Source of the DNA: Clusia tigrina
Lineage: Eukaryota; Arthropoda; Insecta; Diptera; Clusiidae
Reading direction: 5' to 3'
Length of the DNA: 64,000 nucleotides
NCBI GenBank assembly: GCA_920105625.2
Contig: OV050031.1
Coordinates: forward strand, 134,720,917-134,784,916
Of this stretch, positions 30,753 to 42,634 are shown piece after piece; position 1 is the stretch's first letter; the number at the start of each line of letters is the position of its first letter. The notes under the pieces are model-generated. The model was not told where the DNA came from and made no database searches. It saw nothing but the letters and a program-made list of their open reading frames with translations. The position numbers were made by a program, and so were the translations under genes.

Positions 30753-33700
30753 ATTTGTGATTCATTTCGCGGCCAGGAGTTATTTTTTCAATTGCCCCAC
30801 CATATCCAACAGATCTGAGTATGTATAACATCTAACGGAGACATAAAATTTTAAACATTTTTGAGATGCAAATTTGTAAGAATCTTGCAATCTACCTAGG
30901 AGTTAGTTTTTACAATTGCCCCAGGATACACAAAAGATCTGAGTATGTATAACATTTAACGGAGATTTTAAACATCTGTTTGAGATGAAAATTTGTAAGA
31001 ATCTTGCAATCTGCCTATATATAGAGTGAAAATATACATATTAAATCTGTGTTTCATTTCGTGGGCAGGAGTTAGTTCTTACAATTGCCCCACCATATAC
31101 AACAAATCTGAGAATGCACGACTTCTAACGGAGACACACAATTTTAAATATTTGTGTGAGATGAAAACTTTTAAGAATCTTGCAATCTGACGATATATAG
31201 GGTCAAAATATATATGTTAAATTTGTATTTCAATTCACGGCCAAGGTTTAGTTTTTATAATTGTCACATCACATACAACATATCTGTGTGTGCAGATCAT
31301 CTAAGGGAGACACAAAATTTTAAACATTTGTTTGAGATGTGAATTTGTAGGAATCTTTGCAAACTGTCCATATATAGGGTGAAAATATACATGTTAAATT
31401 TGTGTTTCATTTAGCGGCCATGAGTAATTTTTTACAATTGCCCCACCTTATACAACAGATCTGCGTATATATAAGCATTTTTAAGATGCAAATTTGTAGG
31501 AAGCTTGCAATCTGCCTATATATAGGGTGAAAATGTATATGGTAACTTTGTGCTTCACTTCGCGGCCAGGAATTATTTTTTCCATTTAAAATTTGTTTTT
31601 CAATTCACGGCCTGGAGATATTTTTTACAATTGCCTCACCATATACAACATATCTGAGTATGCATAACATCTAACAGAGACATAAAATTTTAAACATTTT
31701 TGACATGCCAATTTTGCAAGAATCTTGCAATCTGCCTATAGATAGTGTGAAATATACATGATTGTGTTTCAGTTCACTGCCAGGAGTTAGTTTGTACAAT
31801 TGCCCCACCATATACAACAGATCTGAGTATGTGAAACATCTAACGGAGACATAAAATTTTAAAAATATGAGATGTAAATTTGTAAGAATCTTGCAATCTG
31901 CCTACATACTCGTATCTGATGAAAATATACATGCTATGTTTGTGATTCATGTCGTGGTCAGGGGTTATATTTTACAATTGCCCCACCATACACAACAGTT
32001 CTGAATATGTATAACATCTAGCGGAGACACAAAATTTAAACAAATTTTGAGATGCAAATTTGTAAGAATCTTGCAATCTGCCTATATAAAGGTTGAAAAT
32101 ATACATGTTAAATTTGTGTTTTATTTCGCGGCCAGGAGTTTTTTTTCACAATTGCCCCACCATATACAACAGATCTGAGTATGTATAAAATCTAACGGAG
32201 ACACAAAATTTAAAAAATTTTGATATGCAAATTTGTAAGAATCTTGCAATCTACCCAGGAGTTTATTTTTACAATTGACCCATCGTATACAACAGATCTG
32301 AGTATGTATAACATCTCACGGAGACACACAATTTTAAACATTTGTTTGAGATGTAAATTTGTAGGAATCTTGCAATCTGCATATATATAGGGTGAAAATA
32401 TACATGTTAAATTTGTGTTTCATTTCGCGTCCAGAAGCTATTTTTTAGAATTGCCCCACAACCGATCTGAGTATCTATAATCTCTAACGGAGACATAAAG
32501 TTTAAATCATTTTTGAGGTGCCAATTTGTAAGAATCTTGCAATCTGCTTATGTAGAGGGTGAAAATATGTGTATTAAATTTGTGTTTCAATTCACTGCCA
32601 GGAGATTTGTTTACAATTGCCCCACCAGATTCAACAGATCTGAGTATGTAGAACATCTAACGGAATAGAAAATTTTAAACATTTGTTTGAGGCAAAATTG
32701 TAAGAATATTTCAATCTGCCTATATTCGAGTATATTGTGAAAATATACATGGTATATTTGTGGTTTATTTCGCAGCCTGGAGTTATATTTTGCAATTACC
32801 TTACCATATACAACAGATCTGAGTATGTATAACATCTAGCGGAGACAAAAAATATTAAAAATTTTAGATGTAAATTTGTAAGAATCTTGCAATATGCCTA
32901 TATATAGAGTGAAAATATACATTTTAAATTTGTGTTTCAATTCACTGCCAGGAATTATTATCAACAATTGCCTCACCATATACAGCAGATCTCAGTATGT
33001 ATAACTTCTAACAGATACACAAAATTTAAAACATTTATTTGAGGCAAATTTGTAAGAATCTTTAAATCTGCCTATATACGAGTATATGGTGAAAATATAC
33101 ATGTTATATTTGTGGTTCATTTCGCGGCCCGGAGTTACTTTTTACAATTGCCCCACCATATACAACAGAACTGAATATGTATAACAGAACTGAATATGTA
33201 TAACATTCTAACATTTTGCAATCTGCCTGTATATAGAGTGAATATATGCATGTTAAATTTACGTTTCATTTTGCGGCCAGGAGGTTTTTTATACAATTGC
33301 CACACCATATACAACAGATCTGAGTGTGTATAATCTCTAACGGAGACACAAAATTTAAAACATTTTTGAGGTGCAAATTTGTAAGAATCTTGCAATCTGC
33401 TTATGTAGGGGTGAAAATATGCTTATTAAACTTGTGTTTCAATTCACGTCCAGGAGTTATTTTTTAAAATTGCCCCACCATATACAACATATCTGAGTAT
33501 GTATAACATCTAACGGAGACACAAAAGTTAAAAGATTTTTGAGATGCAAATTTGTAAGGATCTTGCAATCTACTAAGAGTTACTTTTTACAATTGCCCCA
33601 CCATACACAGCAGGTCTCAGTATGTATAACGTCTAACAGAGACACAACATTTTAAAAAGTTGTTTGAGATGTAAGATGTAAGAATCTTGCAATCTACCTA

Positions 33701-33993
33701 TATATAGGGTGAAAATATACATATTAATTTTGCGTTTCATTTCGCGGTCAGGAGTTGATTTTTATAATTGTCCCACCATATACAACAGATTTGAGTATGT
33801 ATAACATCTAACGAAGACACAAAATTTTAAACATTTGTTTGAGATGTAAATTTGTAAGAATCTTGCAAACTGCCCATATAAAGGGTGTTTTTACAACAAA
33901 TCTAAATATGTATAACATTTAACGGAGACACAAAATTATAAGCATTTTTAAGATGCAAATTTATAAGAATCTCGCAATCTGCCATATAACTAC
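30753..33993. repeat. ~174-bp satellite array, block 3 (main array)
   Basis: About 3.2 kb of head-to-tail units with the same landmarks as block 1. Spacing is mostly near 170-185 but several units are truncated (for example near 30895, 31575, 32250, 33185, 33575 and 33890), giving a mix of full and half units. Monomers vary by perhaps 10-20%, so this is an old array. No ORF of significance. Confidence 0.92.
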
Positions 33994-34506
33994 ACGTCTC
34001 CACGGGCAATTTTTGATGGCATAACATCTGTCAAATTTGATTGCAAAGGTTGGCAATAATTTAATGGTGGGCATTGCGATTTTATGCCATCGTCATTTTG
34101 AAAATGTCGTCCAGCAAACTACTTCGCTGCACCCGCGCTTGATAAATTGTTTGAAATATACGATGAAGAGGAAAAAAGAAGGAATCCGAAAATCTGGGTG
34201 AATCCTTTTTCACAAAGAATGCAAATGCACAGTCTCCATACATTTTAGCGTTTAAATTAATTTATTATACGAGTACGTGGTTAAACTGAAATGTTTGAAG
34301 ATGCTGCCACTGTGAGCGTCAAGAAAAAATATAAAATGGCTGTCAAACAAACAAAATGACAACTGATTGCAACAGAGCACGTGGGCACTTTAGGGCATAA
34401 AATATGTCAAGACATAAATTGCCAACTTGAGGCAATTTGCAGTCTCCATTGGCAATTTGCTTGAAAGTGCCAATGGCATGTCATCAAAAATTGCCCGTGG
34501 AAACGT
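33994..34506 (+). mobile_element. Harbinger-derived deletion element (~0.5 kb)
   Basis: Ends are inverted repeats of about 29 bp: left ACGTCTCCACGGGCAATTTT TGATGGCAT, right, on the opposite strand, the same with T for C at the fifth base and A for G in GATGRCAT. Inside, a frame near 34110-34240 reads LDKLFEIYDEEEKRRNPKIW then VNPFSQRM, which resembles the N-terminus of Harbinger transposases. The remainder is deleted. Target duplication could not be fixed; satellite is on both sides. Confidence 0.75.
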
Positions 34507-34800
34507 AGGGTAAAGGATGAAAAAATACATGTTAAATTTGTGTTTCATTTCGCGGACAGTGGATATTTTTTACAACTGCCCCATCATATACAACAGATTT
34601 GAGTATAAATAACATCTAACGGAGACACAAAAATTTAAACCTTTGTTTGAGATGCAAATTTGTAAGAGTCTTGCAATCTGCCTATATACTCGTATATAGT
34701 GAAAATATGTATGTTAAATTTCTGTTTCTTTTTTCGGCCAAGAGCTATTTTTAACAATTGCAATATGCAACAGATCTGAGTATGTATAACCAAATACTCT
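34507..34800. repeat. ~174-bp satellite array, block 4
   Basis: Resumes GGTAAAGGATGAAAAAATACATG and continues through one full and one partial unit, fading at about 34800 after CAGATCTGAGTATGTATAACC. Confidence 0.88.
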
Positions 34801-35327
34801 ATAATAAGTATATGCGACATCCTCTCAGTTAGTAAAAAATCGTGAAATGATGCTGTCAAATATGGGCATCAACATTTTTGGAAAGCGCTTTTTAAAATGT
34901 ATCTTGTGAAATTAGCTTTTAAGTTGACTTTACTTCTTTCTTTAGTTTGATTATTATTATCTTGATCGTTTTATTTTTTATCATTCGTTGTGCTTTATAT
35001 TGATGTCATATGGTATTAAAGCATTTAAAGCGCTATTTTATACGTACACACATATGTATATATTAATATGATTGTGAATACTTATCATGAATTGAAATTT
35101 TTAATATATTATTTTTTCATAATTTTACAGAAATTTGGAAAATTTTACAAACATTTATTTTTGAAACATTCACATATAAATACATTTATATTTATAAAAT
35201 ATTGACATACTCGTATATAGAATTTTGGAATTTTTATATATTTTTAATATGTATTTCCATATTTCCATTTTCTCAAAAATCAGTAAAAATTAAATCAAAT
35301 AAATTCCAAATTTCTTAACCACACATA
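34801..35327. other. AT-rich stretch with nothing recognised
   Basis: No ORF, element end or repeat is seen apart from short AT runs and an ACTCGTATATAG motif. Confidence 0.5.
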
Positions 35328-36303
35328 CGAGGGGTACTATTTATATTTAGGGAACTGGCAACACTAATGTCAATAGCTAAAATCTGGCAACACCATAATA
35401 AAGTTTGACATTTTTTAGCATAAACCTACTCAACAAGAATGTGTCGATGAACTCAGTTCTTTGCATGGCGACAAAGCACCATCAAAAACCATAGTATATC
35501 GCAAGTATAGTGAATTCAATCGTGGTCGTAGTTGGGTCGCCGACGAACGCCGTGAAGGTCGTCCAAAATCGGTTGTTGTGCCACAAAATATCGATGTAGT
35601 GCGTGAACTGATAATGCAAGACCGTTATGTAACATATCGTGAGATAGAGGTCGCCTTGGGCATTACTTCCACTTCCATACATTCAAAATTGCATGAACAT
35701 TTGGCTGTTAAAAAGATTTGTTCGCGCGACAGTGTGGGTATTCCAAGACGAGCTGAATCCAACAAAAGTTGTTCGTGGAAGAAGCACAGTGAAGCAAATG
35801 GTCGCCTGTTTGTTCCGCCGGATGGGTCATGTGGCCACAGTTCCGCTTGAGCAACGAAGGACGGTCAATTCTGAGTGGTACACGACCATTTGTTTGCCGT
35901 AAGTCTTCGGAGAAATTCGTAAAACCAACCGCCAAAGACGAATCATTCTCCATCATGACAATGCGAGCTTCCACTCATCTCATCAAACAGGTGAATTTTT
36001 GAGCAGTCAAAACATCGAATTGATGACTCATCCTCCGTACAGTCCTGATTTGGCAATCAAAGAATTCTTCTTGTTCCCGAATATCAAAGGTAAACTGCGT
36101 GGTCATCGATTTACGAGCGCCGAAGAAGCAATTGAAGCGTTCAAAAACCATGTTTTGGTGGTGTTTCAATAGGAATGGAAAAACTGCTATGACAAATGGT
36201 TTGAACGAATGCAAAAGTATATTGATCATCAATGGAAATATTTTGAAAAACAATAAAGCCATTTACATTTAAAATTGTTTGTTATTATTTACTATTCTTA
36301 TAG
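35328..36303 (+). mobile_element. mariner (cecropia-like), internally deleted
   Basis: The left end CGAGGGGTACTATTTATATT follows TA (35326-35327). The right end is taken at 36303 before TA; its inverted match to the left end is poor, so this boundary is tentative. If both are removed the flanks read CACACA-TA-TGTGTTT. A mariner transposase fills the element. Confidence 0.7.
35425..36256 (+). pseudogene. mariner transposase, first catalytic region deleted, third residue Glu
   Basis: The N-terminal frame (to 35850) has QQECVDELSSLHGDKAPSKT, REGRPKSVVVPQNIDVVREL and LHEHLAVKKICSR. The DETW region that should follow is missing; the text jumps to VFQDELNPTKVVRGRS in another frame. Then RRIILHHDNASFH holds the second aspartate, and HPPYSPDLAIKEFFLFP has glutamate 34 residues later where mariner has aspartate. 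It ends HQWKYFEKQ at 36254-36256. A stop lies at 36169-36171. Confidence 0.88.
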
Positions 36304-36305
36304 TA

Positions 36306-37035
36306 TGTGTTTACCTTAACCTTTAAAAAAGGAAAATAGGGTATACTTATTTTCTGCTTTTGAGAGGGGTTGCTATTTCAAAAAGGAGGCGCAGTAGGTA
36401 TGGACATGTACTCGTATATACAGATATGATTAGAATCACTTTCTAAGCAATTTTTATTTTCTCCGTCCGTTTGTCCGTCCGTGGCCACTTTTTTTCTACA
36501 CCGTTAGAGCTATCTTAATGAAATTTTGCAGAAGTATAGTCTGGATAAAGATACAGAACCAGATTGCTATATGGGCCGATTTGGACAGAAACCACGCCTA
36601 CTTCCCATAAAAGGAACTTTCTTCACCCTTTTTAAAATGACTATAACTTCGGTCCAATTGATTGAATCGTGACTCAATTCGGTAGTAATGGAGATGTGGG
36701 TCCCACTAAACACTATAGAAAAAGTTGGCGGTATATATAAACGGCCACGCCCACTATTTATAAATATTCATAACTTAAGATCTGGTAGAGATTTATGGAC
36801 GAAATTTTACGCGAGGGAACATATGGACATTATAAAGCTATCTGCAACAAATGGGGCTGATCAGAGAAAAGAACGCCCATTTTTGATATATGGCACTTTT
36901 GGATCTAAAATTAAAATTAGCCTACCTATGCTCGTATTGATGCCAGCGGAATAATGCAGAAATATACATGGGGTCCATAATAGTGTGTGTGGAGACTATT
37001 GAGATACGACTGCCACGCCCATAATGAGGAGTTGG
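36306..37035. repeat. Dispersed GGGCGTGG/TCCGTCCG repeat, copy 1
   Basis: Contains TTTGTCCGTCCGTGG, ACACCGTTAGAGCTATCTTA, AGTATAGTCTGGATAAAGAT, ACCAGATTGCTATATGG and AAAATGACTATAACTTCGGT. The same blocks recur in reverse orientation at 53943-54410 and 60680-61146. No coding capacity; family name not known to me, but such repeats are common in fly genomes. Confidence 0.8.
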
Positions 37036-37039
37036 ATAT

Positions 37040-37631
37040 ATGTTTACAACTTGCATTTTTCTGGGTCATCTGTTACTCCATTAGAGGTAATTAAGTGACC
37101 CAGATTACTTCTGGCTTCAAAAACTTCTTCGGATTTAATTTCAGATTATATTTTCTTATTCGTTTAAAGATTTTTATTAAATTGTCATTATGATGTTTTA
37201 TTGATTTACCGAAAACAATTATGTCGTCTACGTAAAGGAAAGCATTACTCTCTAATCCTGCTAGTGCGATAGTTAGCATACGATGAAAGCTGTTCGAAGA
37301 GATTTTCACACCAAAGGAAAGTCTTTTGGAATGATAATGACCATCAGCAGTTGAAAATGCTGTTAAATGTCTTGACTCGAGATCTAAACTGATTTGATGA
37401 GAGGAGCTATTCATGTCTAGCGTTGAGAAATACTTGGATCTGCTTATCTTGTCAAGTACGTCTTCTAGACTTGTAATCGGAAATTTGTCGTCGACTATTT
37501 TTTTATTTAATTGTCGGTAGTCTACTAGTAGTCTCCACTGTTTTGAATCGTCTGAGCACTTTTTTGGTACAACAAGTAGTGGTGAGTTGTAAGCAGTAGT
37601 TGAGTGCTCAATGACTTGTTGCCGTAATATA
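37040..37631 (-). pseudogene. 412-like RT, antisense copy
   Basis: The minus-strand frame carries YNSPLLVVPKKCSDDSKQWR, VDYRQLNKKIVDDKFPI, STLDMNSSSHQISL, GVKISSNSFHRMLTIAL and the catalytic FLYVDDIIVFGKS, all as in the 412-like pol at 14113. A frameshift at about 37095 precedes HLITSNGVTDDPEKCKL. The upstream part of the gene continues beyond an inserted mariner at 38579. The left end at about 37040 abuts the dispersed repeat, so RNase H and integrase are lost. Confidence 0.87.
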
Positions 37632-38578
37632 CGACGTGTGATCAAAAGATAACCGTTATTTTCATCTTTTCGTGAGTTACGTATGTTCGATGTTCGCATT
37701 ATTTTTTTAATGTTGGTACACATGTCTGTTATATATGTTGGCAATACCAACCATTTTGGATCGTCAGTTTGTTTTTGACAGATAAAAAGGTTAGTCGTGT
37801 TTTGGTGTGCTCTTCGATTTTGTACTATTCGAAAAAATGGATTAAAGAAACTGTATAAAGTTTTGTGTAAAAAATGAAATTAAATGCGCAAGAACATTTG
37901 AAATGTTGACTGTGGCCTTTGGCGAGTCTACTATGAGCAGAACACAAGCTCAATTGTGGTATAACCGGTTTAAGGAAGGCCGAGAAGATGTCAATGACGA
38001 TGCGCGCCCTGGTCGCCCGAGCACGTCAACGACCGATGAAAACATTGACGCAGTGAAGAAAATGAGTTTGGATAATCGTCGAATCACTATCAGAGAGGTT
38101 GCTGATGATGTTGGCATATCGTTCGGCTCATGCCAAGCAATTTTTACGGATGTTTTAAGCATGAAACGTGCGGCAGCGAAGATTGTTCCAAAATTGCTAA
38201 ATTCTGAGCAAAAACAACGTCGCATGGACATCGTTCAGGAGCTGTTTTCGGTCAAAAACAAAACCGTTATTATGCCTCAACCACCGTATTCACCGGAGTT
38301 GGCCCAAGCTGACTTTTTCCTCTTTCCAAAAGTGAAGACACCGATGAAAGGAAAGCGTTTTGTTACGATTGAGGAGATAAAAGAAAAATCGAAACAGGAG
38401 CTGTAGGCGATACCAAAAAAAGCGTTTCAGAAGGGTTTCGAGGATTGAAAAAAATGCTGGCATAAGTGTATTATATCTGAGGGGAATTACTTTAAAGGGA
38501 ACAAGATAGTTGTTGATGAATAAATAAATACTTTATTTTTTGATCACACAATAACGGTTCTTTTTTGCTCACACCTCG
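37632..38578 (+). mobile_element. mariner with central deletion inside 412-like pol
   Basis: 947 bp between TA dinucleotides (37630-37631, 38579-38580). Left end CGACGTGTGATCAAAAGATA; right end on the opposite strand CGAGGTGTGAGCAAAAAAGA, both continuing ACCGTTATT. The host RT frame resumes correctly on both sides. Confidence 0.9.
37860..38530 (+). pseudogene. mariner transposase lacking its catalytic core
   Basis: The ORF 37903-38406 starts in the paired-helix domain (MLTVAFGESTMSRTQAQLWY, then FKEGREDVNDDARPGRPSTS, ITIREVADDVGISFGSCQAI) and LLNSEQKQRRMDIVQELF. It then jumps directly to KNKTVIMPQPPYSPELAQAD FFLFP, so the segment with the first two catalytic aspartates (roughly 170 residues by family comparison) is deleted in frame. 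The tail continues after a TAG at 38404. Residues before 37903 (CVKNEIKCARTFE) belong to the same protein. Confidence 0.9.
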
Positions 38579-38580
38579 TA

Positions 38581-39420
38581 TACTTTACTTGCTCATTGAT
38601 ATTCTCCATTTGTTTATGTGGTAGGCGGTAGTTCTTGATATACACTGGTTTTTTATCCGTCACTTCCAAATGCTGTTCATAGAAATTGTTGACCGTTAGG
38701 ACATCATCATTTAAGTGAAAAATATCTGTTTATTCTTCACACAATTTCTCAATACTATCTTTTGCAACAAGATCTTGCGTGTCAAATTGTAGCAGTGGTT
38801 GTATTCAATTCCATCTCTTTGTGTTATTGTTTTGTATGCTATATACTATGTGATTGTTTTTTACGGGATGGCATTCTATTTTTAGTTTATTTAACTCTAT
38901 TGTGTCTTATGTTGTGTTCAAAATGAGTATGGTTTTCATGCCTTTAGATGGAATTATAGTATTGCTTAGGTATACTCCTGTTTGTATTTCATTGTTGGAT
39001 GCGAGCATGGCTTCAGCTATGTTCGCATTTATTGGGTGTATAACTTCGCATCTTGGTGGTATGGTGATGCAAAATATTTTGCTTGCTATATCAAGTACTA
39101 GTAACTTATTATTGTGTCTGAATGTTAGTGTGAGTGTTTCGTAATATATCTTTCCGCTGAATTTTAGAAGCGAATCATCTCCTAAAATTCCATCGGCTTT
39201 CACTGGAAAACTGTCTTCTACAATTTGAAAGGTGTGTTTTCTATTTTCTTGTTGAACTTTTAGTGAGATTTCTGATGTGCCTAAATTAATGGACAAGAAT
39301 ATTGGCTGAAAATATCTTCACTGAATATTCTACCAATTTTTACAGTGAGATTTCTGCACCAGTGTCTATTAAAAAGTTTATGTATGTGTTCTTGTATTTA
39401 AATTATAATTATTAATAGCT
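38581..39420 (-). pseudogene. 412-like protease region, antisense copy
   Basis: Continuing upstream of the RT on the minus strand: KKPVYIKNYRLPHKQMENIN next to the mariner, a decayed linker, then the ORF 39296-38907 with VKADGILGDDSLLKFSGKIY and the GVYLSNTIIPSKGMKTI linker, closely parallel to 13480-13780 of the sense copy. The active site FLIDTGAEISL is at about 39390-39355, cut off by a stop. Several frameshifts. Confidence 0.83.
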
Positions 39421-40307
39421 TCACGTCATAATCTTCGAGGGTATCTGAGTATTGGATTGGAGTGTTTAGAATGGTTAAATTTTGGATCTCCACTATGATT
39501 TTCTATTTTCGATTTAGAACTACCCATTTTTATATAAATTTTTCTTTTTCTTTTATTTAAATTTAAAGTTTTATATTTTACGGTTGAGAATTAAAAGAAA
39601 TTTAAATTGTTTACTGATGATATAATTATGCCTTAGAATATTCTTATCAGATAGGACAACATTTTTCTATCATCATTCGCGTTTCCATGACTTGGTTGGT
39701 GTCATTGTAACAGTCTGCTACCGCTGGGGCTTCCTTTATACCAATTGTCTTCCAGAGCGAAACCATGAATTTTTGTTTCTGCTTCTCAGTCTGTTGTTTT
39801 AACCTTTGTACATTTACGCTGTCCATCGAAACGTAGGCTGTTTATGTTTTTATACTCTTTTTGTCTGTTGTAGTTTGAGCTAGATTGTATTCGTGGTACA
39901 AGGACCTAATCTGAATTTTCAGCTTTACTTTCTTACCCGCTTTCTTCCCACGTGAACGTGGCTGCTTCCTGGCGGAGTTTTGAATAGTGCTGCTGTCGTC
40001 CTCTGTACTCTGCAATTGTAATACACTTAGGGCCTGCCGCGGGGAAGGCTGCTTCCGGTGGGGCGCCTCGCAACGACTTTGGCGACTCTGGTGCTCGAGA
40101 GTGGAGTTGATGGCGGGGATGCCTCAGGTTTGGGGAGGTCAACATTGCTTTCGTGGACTTCTTCCCGCGGATTGGCGCTGATTTGGCATGAAGCTGCTCT
40201 TCTAGCAGACTCCTCAGGGAAATTTGGGCACGGAAGGGGAGGATGACGTATCCCGTATTTCTGAAATATAAACATGTTGTATTAAATAGTTCGAAATAGA
40301 GAGATTT
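39421..40307 (-). pseudogene. Probable 412-like gag/leader region, antisense
   Basis: Minus-strand frames give MDSVNVQRLKQQTEKQKQKF, WKTIGIKEAPAVADCYNDTN and, further upstream, CITIAEYRGRQQHYSKLRQE. The last motif recalls the basic leader ORF at 5437-5714. The portion 40041-40307 is repeated at 43932-44190 and starts on the minus strand with a splice-acceptor-like TTTATATTTCAG. It is Pro/Ser/Arg-rich (APESPKSLRGAPPEAAFP). Assignment to the 412-like copy is by position and motif, not proven. Confidence 0.45.
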
Positions 40308-41255
40308 CTCCAAATAATCAATCCCGTATTCCTGAGTAAATCCACGAGCTACTAAGCTTGCTTTGTATCGTTTTTCTTCATTTTCAGTAGTATCTTTGAT
40401 CGTGTATGCCCATCTTGTGCTGATGACTTTAGCTTCTTTTGGTAGTTCAGTCAAAAACCACGTTTTGTTGCCATTGAGTGAATTGATTTCCTCATCCATT
40501 GCGTGTTTCCATTCTTTGGCTTCTTTGCAGCTTCTTGCTTGCTGATAATTCGTTGGGGTTTGGCTGTTCGCCGCAAAAAGGTGTCCCTCAGCTACAAATG
40601 CGTTAGGCGATTTAGATTGGCTATGCTGGTTACCGTTGTTTACGTCGAGATTCGTCGATTTACTACGTAGTCTGTCACTTATAAAACTTTGCTCAGGTTC
40701 AGGTCTTTGTTCAGCACCCGGCACGTCGATATCTGAGAATGGAAGACTTTCACAGAATACCTCACCATCACTGTTCTCCAAAGATTCTGATTGTTGATGC
40801 TGTATACCATTCGCTATTTCTTCATTTTGTTCTGCATCCTCAGTAGATAAATCCATCACAGCTTCTGATGATTTTCCAAATTCATTTTTGAATGTGACGT
40901 CTCGAGAAATTTCCACCTTGTTTGTTCTTGAATTGTATACTCTCAATCCCTTAATATCGTCTTCATCGGAATAAGGCATGCCAATTTTTTTAAGAAATCG
41001 TTTACAGTGATCTAAGTTTTGATGCGCCAATTTGTTGTGCCATTCACTTATAGGACGTACGTTACTTTTCGTATAGTATACAAAATTATCAACTTGTTTT
41101 GATGGTAAATCAATTTTAATAATCAGTTTGTAAAATTTATCATCGCAAACTCCCACTAGCACTGCAGTTCCATTCTTTAAGAAAACACATCGTTGATGAT
41201 TCGATGTCATTTGAAGCCCTTTATCCATCGCGCTAATTGTCGAAAATAAATTCAA
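40308..41255 (-). pseudogene. copia pol: GAG-pre-integrase, linker and start of RT
   Basis: The frame from 41255 encodes the GAG_pre-integrase domain (CVFLKNGTAVLVGVCDDKFY, HNKLAHQNLDHCKRFLKK), then jumps to KGLRVYNSRTNKVEISRDVTF, which lies after the integrase core; thus the DDE core is deleted. The acidic linker follows, then RVT_2-type RT begins: HAMDEEINSLNGNKTWFLTEL, VISTRWAYTIKD, YKASLVARGFTQEYGIDYLE. The text ends abruptly at about 40308 against unrelated sequence, so RT motifs with YVDD and RNase H are missing. Confidence 0.9.
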
Positions 41256-42373
41256 ACGAAGCTCTGGTACAACACATTAGCTAAATGATTGCATATCCAT
41301 TTGTTGTTGTTGTACGATTTTATGTTGTTCGCATCCCTGCTATAAGCTTTAATAGTGTTGTTGTTGACCAAATGAATATCCATAGCCACATCAAATAGCT
41401 GGTAAGTGACAAACCAGTTTTTGTTTTTCGTCATGTGGTCGCTTGCGCCCGAATCCACATACCATTCGTCTTGTTCGTCTATGCTTTTTGCCGCCTCCGC
41501 TTCACACACAAATGCACTGCCTTTCATTTGATCTTCACCAGTTTGCTTCTTTCTTGCTTTACAGTTACGTTTCCAGTGCCCTGGCTTTTTGCAATAAAAA
41601 CATCTTCCAGACTTACCATCTGCATTGTTATTGTTGTTTTCAAATTTTTGTGAGTGTGCCTTTTGCTTTGCAAAAAGATCATTGCCGCTATCCATGCCCT
41701 TGCCTAGGGTCTTCATACAAACTTCTTCTAGCACAAGTCTTGCTGTTAAATTTTCTAACGTCTGTTGCTCAGGGCTCGTCGACTCCCATGCACTGTAAAA
41801 ATGAGAGGAACTCGAAGGAAGAGTCATCAATATTTTTGTTATTACCATTGATGATGAAACAGCTTCACCAACATCCGACAGCTGCGACACAAGCGATTCC
41901 AGCTTTGAAATATGTAAAGCAACAGTATCCTCAGGGTCTTTTTAAAAACTGTAGAATTTTTGTTGTAGCCTGTGTACAGTCGACGCGGATTTACATTCGT
42001 ACACGTTTTCGAGTTTTTGCCACATTTCTTTTGCTGTCTTGCAATTCATTATATGCTGAAGTGGTTGCTGTCCAAATGACAATACGATAATTTGTTCAGC
42101 CTTGCTATCACTTCTCAACCACTTCGCATCCCGTACCACGCCCCTGGGTTCTACCTCACCTACAGTTTTATTATCAGCTCCTGTACCGGCATTTGTACCC
42201 GCAGTTACCGTGATTGGTTCATCACATATACACTGCCACAAGTCACCTGCGTTCAGAATTACCTTAATCTGAAAACGCCACATATTCCATTGGTCAGCTC
42301 TTTCTAATTTTTCAATTCTTGCCAAATTGCTTTCCATGTTGTTTTTTTTTAATTTAAATTTTTTAAATAACAA
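41252..42373 (-). pseudogene. copia Gag and protease
   Basis: ATG at 42373 or the internal one at 42337 begins copia Gag (IEKLERADQWNMWRFQIKVI). A single in-frame TAA at about 41942 interrupts; the same frame resumes with VALHISKLESLVSQLSDVGE. A CCHC knuckle CFYCKKPGHWKRNC (about 41600) and the copia protease EWYVDSGASDHMTKNK follow. The end of the frame is at 41252, where a shift leads into pol. The order Gag-protease-integrase-RT is diagnostic of Ty1/copia elements. Confidence 0.92.
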
Positions 42374-42442
42374 TTATCAAAAACTTTACGTTCTGTCCAG
42401 ATAATTTCCAAAAAAAACTTTACTTTAACTTTACTTTCGTAT

Positions 42443-42456
42443 CTGGGCCCATAACC
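42443..42456 (-). other. copia primer-binding site
   Basis: The minus strand reads GGTTATGGGCCCAG directly after the LTR. From memory this is the copia site that pairs with an internal half of initiator methionine tRNA. Confidence 0.82.
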
Positions 42457-42634
42457 TGATAAAACTACACCGAAAGGTTTGAGTGTTTGTAGAGAACTAA
42501 CTTTATTAATAGTATACAGTTTGTATATAGTTTGTACATGTAGCATGTGTGTACTTAAGAAGTATTGGAAGTAAATACAGTAGAAGTATTGGAGGTAAAC
42601 ACAGTGGGATATAATGTGATAAATATTCTTAACA
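42457..42634 (-). repeat. copia 5' LTR (178 bp)
   Basis: On the minus strand it begins TGTTAAGAATATTTATCACA and ends TTTTATCA, next to the primer-binding site. Contains two TCCAATACTTCT repeats and an AATAAAG. The 3' LTR is not in the window. Confidence 0.8.

Noticed and set aside
41443..42090. 215-codon plus-strand ORF
   Set aside because: It is the complement of copia Gag/protease, which carries CCHC and DSGASDH motifs on the minus strand.
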